36,825 bases of DNA, taken from contig DYEI01000445.1 of the NCBI GenBank assembly GCA_020725765.1, positions 1 to 36,825 on the forward strand, read 5' to 3'. How positions within the stretch are numbered: the stretch's first letter is position 1; the number at the start of each line of letters is the position of its first letter. Below, one piece after another: positions 26,525 through 35,626 of the stretch. The DNA is from Anaerolinea sp. Lineage in GTDB: Bacteria > Chloroflexota > Anaerolineae > SpSt-313. The position numbers were made by a program, and so were the translations under genes. Under the pieces are notes generated by a model. The model made no database searches, was not told the origin of the DNA, and saw nothing but the letters and a program-made list of their open reading frames with translations.

Positions 26525-26976
26525 ATGACAACACTGCGTACCTGGGTACGCGCAGGGCTGCAGCGGGGCCTGCCGTCCCGCTGCCGCTATTCAGCGTCGC
26601 TACCGCGCTTATCTACGCCTCATCGCTTATGACGGCGATCAGCGGCTGCGCGGACCAGTACTGCCTCGACACGGGAAAGTCTCAGGTCGCGCTGGCCCGA
26701 TGGGGGACGGTGCACTACACCGGTTACCCCCTGTACATGCTGTTGGGCTCTGTGACGCTCCTTCGCGCCTTCGGTGCCCCGCCTGCAATGGCAGCCTCGC
26801 TCTACTCCCTGCTGTGGGAGGTGCTGGCCGTCCTTGGACTCGCCTTATTGGCCGGGTTCCTCACGGGCGATCCATGGCTGGCAGCTGGCTCTCACCGATG
26901 GCAGATGCCAGCGAGTCACGTCCTTGCTCTCTCAGGGCGAAGCCGGCCAGGGGTGACGGGGAAAGCCCAGAGGTGA
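26525..26976 (+). pseudogene. Frameshifted, truncated membrane glycosyltransferase-like fragment
   Basis: From ATG 26525 one frame gives MTTLRTWVRAGLQRGLP and then stops. The other frame continues smoothly from about 26570 with PAVPLPLFSVATALIYASS, then CLDTGKSQVALARWG, VHYTGYPLYMLLGSV and a second hydrophobic stretch (LYSLLWEVLAVLGLALLAG). The D-T-G...TGYPLY pattern resembles the first part of DUF2723/GT39-like protein O-mannosyltransferase-type membrane proteins. Those have many more membrane segments, so this is only the N-terminal part. It loses similarity after about 26890, so the remnant has a frameshift and a 3' truncation. Family assignment is from the motif only. Confidence 0.45.
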
Positions 26977-27109
26977 TTGCTGTGGCAGTAGCGGCATTCT
27001 ATGCCGGCGGGCGCCAGAGCCTCAAATGCGCGCGGTGCAGCATCGGGTACTTCGTACTGCTCGGCCGGCGCAAGCTCGCGCAGAGGTCAGCAGGCGCGTA
27101 CACATGGCG

Positions 27110-27139
27110 GGGCCGGGCCGACGATGGTCGGCCCGGCCC
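27110..27139 (-). terminator. GC hairpin after the propeller/CBM32 gene
   Basis: GGGCCGGGCCGAC (27110-27122) and GTCGGCCCGGCCC (27127-27139) form a perfect 13-bp stem with a 4-nt loop, 28 nt past the stop at 27168 on the minus strand. There is no U-run. It is the likely 3' end of the pectin locus. Confidence 0.65.
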
Positions 27140-27167
27140 TGTGCGGTGCGCTGTCTGAGTCACGGAC

Positions 27168-29993
27168 TCACTTGACGATCTGGACCTCCACGGAACGGCT
27201 CGTGCCGTCATCCAACAGGGCCGTCAGAACCCACGTTCCCTCCGAGAAGGGTACAGTTGTGATGTCGCCAGGATTGGCATAGGCAACCTTGGTCGACAGG
27301 TTGAATACGTACTGGCCTTCCACAGGATCGTAGCGGAAGAGGTTTCCCGTGGTCGCCGCCGCCGTCGAGATCGGCTCCATCACACCTTCGCCGGGCACCG
27401 TGCTCCTTCGGGACACATAGAGCCTCACAACTGCATCAGCTATCGGCTCCTCGCCACACAGCAGCCGGAACTTGACGGGTATTGTGCTCCCGAGTTTGAA
27501 GCGGCTGGTACCATCGGGCCGGACAGGCGGCAGGAATCCGCCAAAGGCCGAGCCGTAGGTCACCGTGTACCCGACGTCCTGTTCCGTGCGATTCCCCGCG
27601 GCATCGACCGCCCATGCCCTGTACGCGTACGCGCCGGCACCAGAAGCCGCCCCGGGCGTGAGCCACAAGTCACCTTCCTCAGCGATCCCCGAGAGGGCGT
27701 CTACAGCCTCGTAGCTAGGCCGCGCGGGCCCGGAGCAGAGCTCGGCGTCCTCGGCGCCCAGGATCGTCAGAACGGGCGGGGTGGCATCGCGCTTGATGAT
27801 GATGGTCTCCGAGGCGGTGCCGCCAGCGCTCGTGGCCGTGCAGGTCAGGATGACCTCACCCGTGTCATAGTCGATCACGGCGCGGCCACAGCCTTCCGTC
27901 TGCGTGACGGGCGTGTCGGGATCACTGACCTCCCAGGTCACCTCCACGTCGCTCACGTACCACCCGTTGTTGCCAGACACGCCGTTCACTACAGGCGTGA
28001 TCACCGGAGGCGTAGGGGCATTGCCAAACACTTGGAACTCGCGGATGCCGGCGCGGGTCGTGTTCGCCGGCAGCCCGGTCACGGTGATGCGCACAAACCT
28101 TCCTGCTGCACCAAAACTATCCCGCTGAACCTGGTCTGCACTCGTGTTACCCGTCCTGTCGGCAACCAAAGTCCAGTTCTTGTTGTCGACAGAGACTTCG
28201 ACCTTGTATTTGTAGGCCCTTGCGTACTGCCACATGACCTCAGACCCCGTCAACTCATAGACAGCTCCGAGGTCAACCGCCCACCACTGATTGTTGCCTG
28301 TGGTACTGGCTTGCCAGTAAGTGTTTGTGTTCCCATCGTTGGCATACATCGCCGAATAGCTGGTCTGGGAGGTGCTCGCCGTCTTCGGCTTGCGCAGGGC
28401 GAGGTTCGTTCCAGGCTCAACAGGTGTTGCAACCCTCGGCTGTGGTGGCGCTGTAACAGGAGTCGAACCGGCGGTATACCGCGTATAGTTGTACTGCACA
28501 CGTGGCTGGGTCTGGCGGAGCGGTACCCCTGGAGGGGGCGCGTCGAGGTCGGCGCATGTGTCCAGGGAGTAGATGTAGGCCTTGTCACCTCCGAGGTAGA
28601 CGATAACCTCCTCCCTCTCATCACCGCACATGTTCCCCCGCATCATGCGGCCATCTATGGGTATGGTGGCAACTCTCTCTCCATACCCGTTGTAGATCCC
28701 AGGCAGCACCCCACACCCGCGGAACCAGGTAAGGATCTCGTCCAGGCCCGAGCCTGTATAGTTATGAATGGGTTCCGGAATGGTGCTCCAGCAACCATAC
28801 TCTCCTCTTGCATGCCTGTCCTCTTTCCACAGGAGCTGCCCGTCATAGCCGATGAGGAACAGGGCATCCTGGCCTTCCGGGCCGCTGCTACGATTGACGC
28901 GGTCCAGCCCGGCGACCTGCATTCCAGGCAGGTCATCCCGGAACCTGCCCATGAACACGTTTTGCGACTCTCGGATCCCCTCCGTCCGCCATATCTCGTA
29001 GCCATCCTTGCTGTATAGCACGACCGCGTTCGTGCCTCCGCCGATCACGATTTCCGGCTCCCCGTCGTCATTCATATCGCCGATCCACATCGAGTCGGCA
29101 TGGTCGGCCAGCCCTTGCACACTCCAGAGCCTGGTCCCATCATAGTTGAGCATGTCGAAGCCGGCCATGAGCCAGTCGCGGCCATCTCCCGTCCAGTCAT
29201 AAGGCCACGGATAGTGGCCGACATTGCCTGTCCACTTGAAAAGGAGGGTCCACGTCTCATAGTCGTAGGCCCAGAGGTTGTTGTACCTGTCCTTGAGCAC
29301 AACGTCCTGGGGGAAAGGCTTCCCCTGGAAGTTGGCGATCATGAGGGCGTCGCGCGCCGTTGCGGTCGGCAGTGGGCGGGTCGCCTTGAGCTGGCCAGTC
29401 CTGCCGTCAAAGATTCTGAGCTGCGACGGGTTGTTCATCACTGCTAGCACTTCGTTGTAGCCGTCGCCGTCTATGTCATAGATCTGTGCCGGTATGTCGG
29501 TAGCCTGGCTGCCGAACCGAGTCTCCGGCGTGCCGATGCGCCAGAGCATCTCGCCTGTGGCGATATCAAAGGCAGCCAGACACTGCACATAGTGGCCAGT
29601 GGTAGAGTCGCTGGCCATATAGTCCGCCTGCATGGTGACGATCTCCATGCGGCCGTTCCCGCTCACGTCACCCAATAGCAGCCTTGTGTAGTTGCCGCCG
29701 GCACTGATGTCGATGACCCGCACGAGGTTGGCCTCAAAGCCAGGCTCGCCATCCAGACTCAGGACACTCTGCGCCAGTGTCAGGACGCCGGCCTCGACGT
29801 CTGCCGCGGGCAGCATTGCACTCTGGGCGGCTTCCAGGTCCATGTCCATTGCCTGCAACACCAGGGATGCATCGAAGCCGTCCTCGGCGGCAACAGAGGC
29901 CGGTCCCGCCAGTCGTCCTGGCAACACGAGCAAGAGGAGGAAGGCAAGAGCGATAGCGGCCTTCCTCAACCCAGTCGATCGGCTGCGCGACAT
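27168..29993 (-). CDS. Secreted beta-propeller protein with CBM32 and PxKF modules
   Basis: A 941-residue exported protein. ATG at 29993 is preceded by AGGAGGA at 6 nt; the longer start at 30014 would place that site inside the gene. Residues 1-38 are a signal peptide (RKAAIALAFLLLLVLPG). Residues about 80-490 are FG-GAP-like propeller repeats with Asp-rich loops (GDVSGNGRMEI, YDIDGDGYNEVL, GDMNDDGEPEIV). Residues about 525-655 are an F5/8 type C (CBM32) module (NLALRKPKTAST, ANDGNTNTYWQAS, WWAVDLG). Next come HYR/Ig-like domains (about 660-800). A PxKF-type module closes the protein (FKLGSTIPVKFRL at about 830). The propeller recalls rhamnogalacturonan lyases but lacks motifs that fix a family, so it may be a lyase or a binding protein. 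It follows the regulator gene by 222 nt. Confidence 0.75.
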   Translation of the reverse strand: MSRSRSTGLRKAAIALAFLLLLVLPGRLAGPASVAAEDGFDASLVLQAMDMDLEAAQSAMLPAADVEAGVLTLAQSVLSLDGEPGFEANLVRVIDISAGGNYTRLLLGDVSGNGRMEIVTMQADYMASDSTTGHYVQCLAAFDIATGEMLWRIGTPETRFGSQATDIPAQIYDIDGDGYNEVLAVMNNPSQLRIFDGRTGQLKATRPLPTATARDALMIANFQGKPFPQDVVLKDRYNNLWAYDYETWTLLFKWTGNVGHYPWPYDWTGDGRDWLMAGFDMLNYDGTRLWSVQGLADHADSMWIGDMNDDGEPEIVIGGGTNAVVLYSKDGYEIWRTEGIRESQNVFMGRFRDDLPGMQVAGLDRVNRSSGPEGQDALFLIGYDGQLLWKEDRHARGEYGCWSTIPEPIHNYTGSGLDEILTWFRGCGVLPGIYNGYGERVATIPIDGRMMRGNMCGDEREEVIVYLGGDKAYIYSLDTCADLDAPPPGVPLRQTQPRVQYNYTRYTAGSTPVTAPPQPRVATPVEPGTNLALRKPKTASTSQTSYSAMYANDGNTNTYWQASTTGNNQWWAVDLGAVYELTGSEVMWQYARAYKYKVEVSVDNKNWTLVADRTGNTSADQVQRDSFGAAGRFVRITVTGLPANTTRAGIREFQVFGNAPTPPVITPVVNGVSGNNGWYVSDVEVTWEVSDPDTPVTQTEGCGRAVIDYDTGEVILTCTATSAGGTASETIIIKRDATPPVLTILGAEDAELCSGPARPSYEAVDALSGIAEEGDLWLTPGAASGAGAYAYRAWAVDAAGNRTEQDVGYTVTYGSAFGGFLPPVRPDGTSRFKLGSTIPVKFRLLCGEEPIADAVVRLYVSRRSTVPGEGVMEPISTAAATTGNLFRYDPVEGQYVFNLSTKVAYANPGDITTVPFSEGTWVLTALLDDGTSRSVEVQIVK

Positions 29994-30215
29994 CTGACTC
30001 TCCTCCTTCTCCATGGGGCCTCACGAGGCCGTGCCACCCTTTCACCGCTCACACCTCACCCCCGACCACGCACGGTTACCGCGATGAAGAATCGGCACCA
30101 CAATCGCCTCCCTCCAGCGAGGTTGGACCTGCGAGGTGCGCCCGGTATCCCGCACCATCTTATCATCAGCCATCCAGGCTCGTCTTGACCAGGTGTACGG
30201 CATTCTTGACGATTC

Positions 30216-31178
30216 TTACGGTTCCAGGGATGGAGCTGACACAACGCGCGCCCGCTCGCCCCTGCGGTAGGCACGGGGCGTGACACCCACCAGCCGCCTG
30301 AACACTCTGCTAAAGTGCGCACTATCGCAGAACCCGACCGCAAAGGCGATCAGCGTGATGGTCTGGTCCGTACTCTCCAAGAGCTCGCACGCGCGCAGGA
30401 CGCGGTAGCGCCGAAGGTACTCCATGGGGGACACGCCAAGCTCCCGACGAAAGCAGTTCGACAAGTGGCCCGGGCTTGCATAGACCTGCTGCGCTATCTG
30501 CTGCCGCGTGAGGGGTTCGGCATAGTGCCCATGTATGAACCCGACGGCACGCCGCACGAGCGATCGCGCAGGCGAACCCAGCACAGAGCTTCTGGCGAGG
30601 ACCCTCCTGACGCAGTCGAGCACCTCGTCCGGGCTGAAGAGGCCTTTCGCCAGGACCATCGCCGCGCTCTTGTGCAGGCGACCGATCTCACCCTCCCCGG
30701 GCATGTGCCCGGTCAGCACGATCACCGGAATGCGTTGCGTACTCTCGCGAGCACGGAGTGCCTCCAACACCGCAAAGCCATCCATCTCCGGCATCGCCAG
30801 GTCCAGCAGGATGAGGTCCGGCCTGGTGTGCTCAAGCACGTCCAGCGCTGCCCGTCCGTGACACGCCTGCAGCGCCCGAAAGCCTGCACGCTCCAAGAAG
30901 CGGGTGTACATGTGAACCAGGGATGGGTCATCGTCTACGACCAGAATGACGGGCGTGCCCCGTTCGAGGTCAGGTACGCTCTCCTCGGGGGCGGACGGCC
31001 CGCGCGAGCCATCTGGTGCTGCCTGACGACGGCCGGGCGGCGGCTCTGCCCAAGAAGCCATCGCTGAGGCGAGGTCGCGCGAGCAATGCGCAGGCAGTGC
31101 CGAAGAGGCGTCAGGCGACGTGGATGCGGTCGCCGCAGAGCCCGCAGGCGCGAGATGCACCCAAGCTGCGAACCTCAT
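30216..31178 (-). CDS. Receiver-domain AraC-type response regulator
   Basis: 320 residues from ATG 31178, chosen because GGAGG (complement of 31184-31188) lies 5 nt upstream; the frame extends to 31253 without a site. Residues 1-74 are a low-complexity Ala/Pro/Ser region. Residues 76-195 are a receiver domain: VVDDD (81-85), phospho-acceptor D126 (LLDLAMPEMDG), T156 (LTG) and K178. Residues about 215-310 are an AraC-type double helix-turn-helix (LTRQQIAQQVYASPGHLSNCFRR, GVSPMEYLRRYR, then IAFAVGFCDSAHFSRVFRR). No sensor kinase is in the window, so its kinase is remote or it responds without one. It lies between the lyase and propeller genes and is likely their activator. Confidence 0.9.
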   Translation of the reverse strand: MRFAAWVHLAPAGSAATASTSPDASSALPAHCSRDLASAMASWAEPPPGRRQAAPDGSRGPSAPEESVPDLERGTPVILVVDDDPSLVHMYTRFLERAGFRALQACHGRAALDVLEHTRPDLILLDLAMPEMDGFAVLEALRARESTQRIPVIVLTGHMPGEGEIGRLHKSAAMVLAKGLFSPDEVLDCVRRVLARSSVLGSPARSLVRRAVGFIHGHYAEPLTRQQIAQQVYASPGHLSNCFRRELGVSPMEYLRRYRVLRACELLESTDQTITLIAFAVGFCDSAHFSRVFRRLVGVTPRAYRRGERARVVSAPSLEP

Positions 31179-31264
31179 CTCTGCCTCCGTGATCGGGGTT
31201 GCAGGAAAGACCACGGACAGAGAAACCGAATGCGTCCGGCCCAGCACGGCCACATTCCGCCCGA

Positions 31265-31294
31265 GCCTCGCCGGGCCATCGGGCCCGGCGAGGC
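31265..31294 (-). terminator. GC hairpin after the rhamnogalacturonan lyase gene
   Basis: GCCTCGCCGGGCC (31265-31277) and GGCCCGGCGAGGC (31282-31294) form a perfect 13-bp stem with a 4-nt loop, 36 nt past the lyase stop. There is no U-run. It separates the lyase from the regulator gene and has the same geometry as the hairpin at 27110-27139. Confidence 0.65.
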
Positions 31295-31330
31295 CAGACG
31301 GTTGCGTGCCACCCGAGCAAGCCGTGGGAC

Positions 31331-34300
31331 CTACCGCAGGCTGATATCGACCATATGCTGCGTGCCATCGCCCGGGTCTATCAGGATGCGATAGGTGCCG
31401 GGCGTGAGGCCTCTTGTGCTCAGGTTGAAGATGTACAGGGCCTCTTCCGTGTCGTAGCGGGCCACATTCCCCTGCTGCGCCACGGTCGAGACGGCTTCGC
31501 TGAACTGCTCTGCTACTCCGTCGGACACCTTGGCAACGAAGATGCGTACTTCTGCGTCTGTGATCGAGGCGTCTCGCGCATCCACGAGCCGGAATCTCAC
31601 CGGGACTGTGCTGCCCAGCTTGAGCGCAGCGGCTCCGGCAGATTCGAGAGGAGGCAAGACGCCAGCAAACCCATATACCACGTTGACCTGCACCCGTGCC
31701 TCAAGCTCATCAGGGTTGAAGATCCTGTCCGTGAGCAAGAGCCTCCCACAGATGGTCTGGGCTGTCGCGGAGAGCGGGTCGTAGCCGGCGCTGTCCCACT
31801 CGACCCCCACCCGCCTGTAAGCCCCGGTATCGACCTTCACCAGCACCTGCCCGGGCAGACTGAGCTCCGACCACCCGGTGCCATACAGCACGGTGATCGG
31901 CTCAGGCTGAAGGACCTCTGACACTATCCCCGAGAGGGTGATCTCAATGTCGGCCCTTCTCGCCGGGAGTGGCGAGTTCGGACCCAGGAAGAAGCTGGTA
32001 TGTGGGCTCATGTTGTAGGTGCTATTCTGCAGCGCCACATCATTTCGATACAGCGGGTCATGCATGAGAGTCCGGATGCCATACTCTGTGGGAGTGACGG
32101 TCGTGAAGACCCGCAGGGCAGTGTTGCCATACCTCACGATGTACTCCTCGCGCCAGTCACCGAACAGATCCGCCTGCAGTTGTGGCATGTTCTTGCCCGC
32201 GCCCGAAGAGACGCCCGAGGGCTGGAACACGGTAACGAGAGAGTTTGTGGCTGGATTGAACTTTCTCACGACCGTCGTGTCGATCAACTCGTGAATGAGG
32301 TCACCATCCCACCAGAAGGCATGCGCGTTGGTGTTCAGCGCATAGGGCAGCGGCTGAAGTGTGGATGCATTGTACGCATTGCCCCTTCCGGTGTAGACCT
32401 CCACGCTCTCGTACCTCGGATCAAAGTTCCCGGCAGTCCCGCCGTCATAGTCATTGCCCGAATAGATGGCCACCAGAACCCTTCCAGTCAATGGGTCGTG
32501 GAGGGTCCACCCGGGCAGCCAGCCATAGTTCTTGCCATCTCTGATGTCGTTGGCTATCCACTCCTCGCGGCAAGAGTAGTAGAGGAGCCTGTTGGTTGCA
32601 TCGACCGGCAGCAAGGCGTGGCGATCGCCGTGACGCATCGGGAGCCACACACTCGTCGGAGCGTTCTCTATTTCCGGGGTGATCAGGTTCGAGTTGGCTG
32701 GAGGCTCGGCAGTGCCCCGGCCAGGCATCATGGTGCCAACGAGCAGCACTGGCCTGATCGCACCATCGATGAGCTTAAAGTTCGCGGCGGAGTAGAGGAT
32801 CTCGTCGCGACCATCGCCGTCGATGTCGTAGACCGCCAGGCTGTGGTTGCTTCGGTTCTGCCACTGGTACCAGTCTTCCTCGGCTGCAGAGTCGAAGGTA
32901 CCCTGGACAACCAGCTTTCCATCGACAATGGTAAACGCCGAGATCGTCGTCCTGTGATAGTACCCCCGCGAGATGATGGCGCTCCATCTCTGGCCATCGA
33001 GCAGTCCCACGGCTCCCAGATAGCGGTTCGCACGGTTCCCCTGATGGTCACCCCAGGGGTAGTGCCCCCACGGGTGCTCCAGCCAATAAGCCTCATTGGG
33101 GTCCAGTTGGGCGGGGTAACGCCCCTGGGGCTCAATGCGCGTGACGTATCCGCCCCTTTCCTGAACGGGGAGAGCGCCCCAAGCTTTATCCCCGTACGGG
33201 AACGGGAAGTCTGTCGTGTCGATGATCGCACCGGTCTCACCGTCGAAAGCCGTCACATACTCATTCCCAGTTCCCATCGGCCCATAGCAGTATATCTTGA
33301 CCCACGTCGGATCGTTGGGAGAGGCGTTCCCGCCCGGTTGCCTGTAGCCGATGGAGTAGGAGTTGATCACCGACCAGTACTTCTCGATCGACTCCACGTC
33401 GCCATTGGTCATATACTCCTCGAACTTCAGGAAGGTGGCATTGGGGTCACCCACGACGCCCGTAACCGTATAGTTCCCATTCTCGTCTACGGTGCCCGTC
33501 GTAGTCCCATCGGCCGTCTTGAGAATGACCTCCGCCTTGCCATCGCCGTCAAAATCGGCCACCTGGAGCTGCGTGTCATGCTGCCCGGCCCGCATGTTGT
33601 AGCCGATATTGATCCGCCACAGAACCGTACCGTCCAACTTGATGCCATCGATGATAGTGGGGCTCGATGCCGTGTTGTTGTTCACACCAGCATACACGGG
33701 GTCGGAGTACATCGAGTCCCTCTGGTTGCTTGGCTCCCACCTGACGACGAGCTCATACTCCCCGTCACCGTCGAGGTCGGCTGGAGATATGTCGTTCACC
33801 GTGTAGGTCGCCGAGGTGGTGTACAGGGTGCCATCAGCGTTGCGGCGCCACTGGAGCTTGGGACCGCGGTCGAGCTCGTCGCAGTAGCGGATAAAGGCCG
33901 CCTCCAGTTCCCTGTACAGCGCCTCGCTCAGGACGGCACCATCGGTGAACACGTTCGTCGGAGTCCACGCTGGGTCGTTGAAATAGCCCCTGAACGCGTT
34001 GACCCAACTCTCAAACTGCGCCTGTGTGACGGTGAGTGCATCAGTGTAGGCTACCCTGAACTCACGCAGCAGATTCATGTTCACCGGCTCATACTGCTTG
34101 CCGGTGACCGTGGTGGCATATGCCTGAATGGCCGGAACCCTTGCCGCGGGTGGCCGCTTCAGAGGAATGTCGAAGTAGGCACCGGGGTTCGTGCCGCTCG
34201 CCACGCTCGTGATAACCGGCCTGAAGCTTGCTTCCCGGCTGTACTCCCTACCATTGATGACGGCTCCCACTTCATAGAGGGAGCTGGGCAGACCATCAGG

Positions 34301-34600
34301 ATCGAGGTAGTTTGACTTGCCCGTGACCGTGGCGATCTTCTGCCCGTCTCTGTAGACGTTGAACGCCACATCGTCCGGCTCGTTGCCGAGGAAGCGCCAA
34401 CTCAGAAAGACGCCGCCGCTCACCTTCGCAGCAACGAGCCCTCTGCCGAGGTATTCCATTGGCCGCAAAGCCCTGGCCTCGGGCACAACTGCCGCATTCA
34501 GGTCACCTGCGACAGTGTGTGCCCTCACGGGCAGGGCAGCGGGGGCCGGCAACAAGGCAAGTGCAAGCAAGACTGCAAGTACTGTTTCCAGCGTCTTCAT
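31331..34600 (-). CDS. Secreted rhamnogalacturonan lyase, polysaccharide lyase family 11
   Basis: A 1,089-residue exported enzyme that cleaves the rhamnose-galacturonate backbone of pectin rhamnogalacturonan I by beta-elimination. ATG at 34600 has AGGAGGGAGG upstream. A signal peptide (VLAVLLALALLPAPAALPVRA) is followed by the PL11 opening MEYLGRGLVAAKVSGGVFLSWR split over residues 47-70. The eight-bladed propeller carries Ca-binding loops ADLDGDGEYELV, ADFDGDGKAEVI and YDIDGDGRDEIL, and GYNMRAGQH, RHGDRHAL and DLFGDWREEYIVR. Typical PL11 enzymes are about 600-800 residues. This one has an extra insertion of about 90 residues near 155-245 and extra C-terminal Ig-like and PxKF (LKLGSTVPVRFRL, about 990) modules. 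It is related to YesW/YesX of Bacillus. Confidence 0.92.
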   Translation of the reverse strand: MKTLETVLAVLLALALLPAPAALPVRAHTVAGDLNAAVVPEARALRPMEYLGRGLVAAKVSGGVFLSWRFLGNEPDDVAFNVYRDGQKIATVTGKSNYLDPDGLPSSLYEVGAVINGREYSREASFRPVITSVASGTNPGAYFDIPLKRPPAARVPAIQAYATTVTGKQYEPVNMNLLREFRVAYTDALTVTQAQFESWVNAFRGYFNDPAWTPTNVFTDGAVLSEALYRELEAAFIRYCDELDRGPKLQWRRNADGTLYTTSATYTVNDISPADLDGDGEYELVVRWEPSNQRDSMYSDPVYAGVNNNTASSPTIIDGIKLDGTVLWRINIGYNMRAGQHDTQLQVADFDGDGKAEVILKTADGTTTGTVDENGNYTVTGVVGDPNATFLKFEEYMTNGDVESIEKYWSVINSYSIGYRQPGGNASPNDPTWVKIYCYGPMGTGNEYVTAFDGETGAIIDTTDFPFPYGDKAWGALPVQERGGYVTRIEPQGRYPAQLDPNEAYWLEHPWGHYPWGDHQGNRANRYLGAVGLLDGQRWSAIISRGYYHRTTISAFTIVDGKLVVQGTFDSAAEEDWYQWQNRSNHSLAVYDIDGDGRDEILYSAANFKLIDGAIRPVLLVGTMMPGRGTAEPPANSNLITPEIENAPTSVWLPMRHGDRHALLPVDATNRLLYYSCREEWIANDIRDGKNYGWLPGWTLHDPLTGRVLVAIYSGNDYDGGTAGNFDPRYESVEVYTGRGNAYNASTLQPLPYALNTNAHAFWWDGDLIHELIDTTVVRKFNPATNSLVTVFQPSGVSSGAGKNMPQLQADLFGDWREEYIVRYGNTALRVFTTVTPTEYGIRTLMHDPLYRNDVALQNSTYNMSPHTSFFLGPNSPLPARRADIEITLSGIVSEVLQPEPITVLYGTGWSELSLPGQVLVKVDTGAYRRVGVEWDSAGYDPLSATAQTICGRLLLTDRIFNPDELEARVQVNVVYGFAGVLPPLESAGAAALKLGSTVPVRFRLVDARDASITDAEVRIFVAKVSDGVAEQFSEAVSTVAQQGNVARYDTEEALYIFNLSTRGLTPGTYRILIDPGDGTQHMVDISLR

Positions 34601-34738
34601 GGCGGTCCTCCCTCCTGTCGGCGTCGGCCACAGTTTTCGCAGAGACGTGAACACTGTCTCCCACGTGTCCATAGGAGCCCTCCTTTCCTGTTGCGCAGCT
34701 CTCGCAGGACGGGCTGCGCTGTCGCTCCGGGGTCCCGC

Positions 34739-35626
34739 CTACCCCTTCAGCCCCGTGGTGCTGATTCCCTGGACCAGGTACCTCTGGAAGCTGACAAAGA
34801 TGGCGAACACCGGCACGAGGGACAGGGTCGACATGGCAAAGATGGCGCCCCAGTTGGTGCCGGCTGAGGGGTCGGAGAAGGCCCTGATCGCCAGGGAGAC
34901 GGTGTACAGCCGAGGATTCTGGAGGTAGATGAGGGGCCCCATAAAGTCTTCCCATGTCCAGTAGAAGGAAAAGATCGCTGCGGTGATGAGCGCCGGCTGA
35001 ATCAGCGGCAGAATGATCCGAAAGAATATGCCTACCTTGCCACACCCATCGATCTCGGCTGCCTCATCGAGCTCGGCGGGCAACCCCCTCATGAACTGGA
35101 CGATCAGAAAGATGAAGAAGGCGCCTCCGAAGAAGCGGGGAATGAGCAGCGGCAGAAAGGTGTTGATCCAGCCCAGCTTGCTGAAGAGGATGTACTGCGG
35201 GATCATCAGCACCTGTGCCGGAAGCATGAGGGTGAGCAGCATGACCGAGAACCAAAAGTCCCGCCCCACAAAGCGCAGCTTGGCGAAGGCGTAGGCCACG
35301 CAGGCGGATGATGCGACCGTTGCGACGGTGCCAACGCCGGCAACGATGAACGAGTTCCGGAAAAAGAGGTCGAAGGACAGGCCGCCAAATCCCGCCCAGC
35401 CGGCCACATAGTGATCCAGCGTGGGCCGCGAGGGGATTAGCGAAGCGGTCTTGGTCCAGATTTCCGAGGTCTCCTTCAGCGAGCTCGCGACCATCCACAG
35501 GATGGGGTAGAGCATCACAAAGCAGGATGATGCCACGATGAGATGGTACAGGCAGGCCTTGAGGGCCTCACGCGTCCTCTTGCTCATGCCCCGGCCCCTC
35601 GGCCTCGCGACCTCTGTGGTGCTCAT
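34739..35626 (-). CDS. Sugar ABC transporter permease, MalG/UgpE type (pectin locus)
   Basis: A 295-residue inner-membrane permease. ATG at 35626 overlaps the stop of the previous permease gene by ATGA, which favours it over the longer start at 35659. About six membrane segments are visible, with the EAA loop DEAAEIDGCGKVGIFF followed by RIILPL, and the usual ending GISTTGLKG. It works with the MalF-type partner to import oligosaccharides. The rhamnogalacturonan lyase gene begins 138 nt downstream, so the transporter probably takes up its unsaturated products. It is similar in layout, but not close in sequence, to the permease at 13760-14632. Confidence 0.92.
   Translation of the reverse strand: MSTTEVARPRGRGMSKRTREALKACLYHLIVASSCFVMLYPILWMVASSLKETSEIWTKTASLIPSRPTLDHYVAGWAGFGGLSFDLFFRNSFIVAGVGTVATVASSACVAYAFAKLRFVGRDFWFSVMLLTLMLPAQVLMIPQYILFSKLGWINTFLPLLIPRFFGGAFFIFLIVQFMRGLPAELDEAAEIDGCGKVGIFFRIILPLIQPALITAAIFSFYWTWEDFMGPLIYLQNPRLYTVSLAIRAFSDPSAGTNWGAIFAMSTLSLVPVFAIFVSFQRYLVQGISTTGLKG

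Noticed and set aside
32000-34315. Plus-strand open frame of 771 codons
   Set aside because: Antisense to the PL11 lyase gene; no motif and no ribosome-binding site, while the minus-strand product is clearly a lyase.
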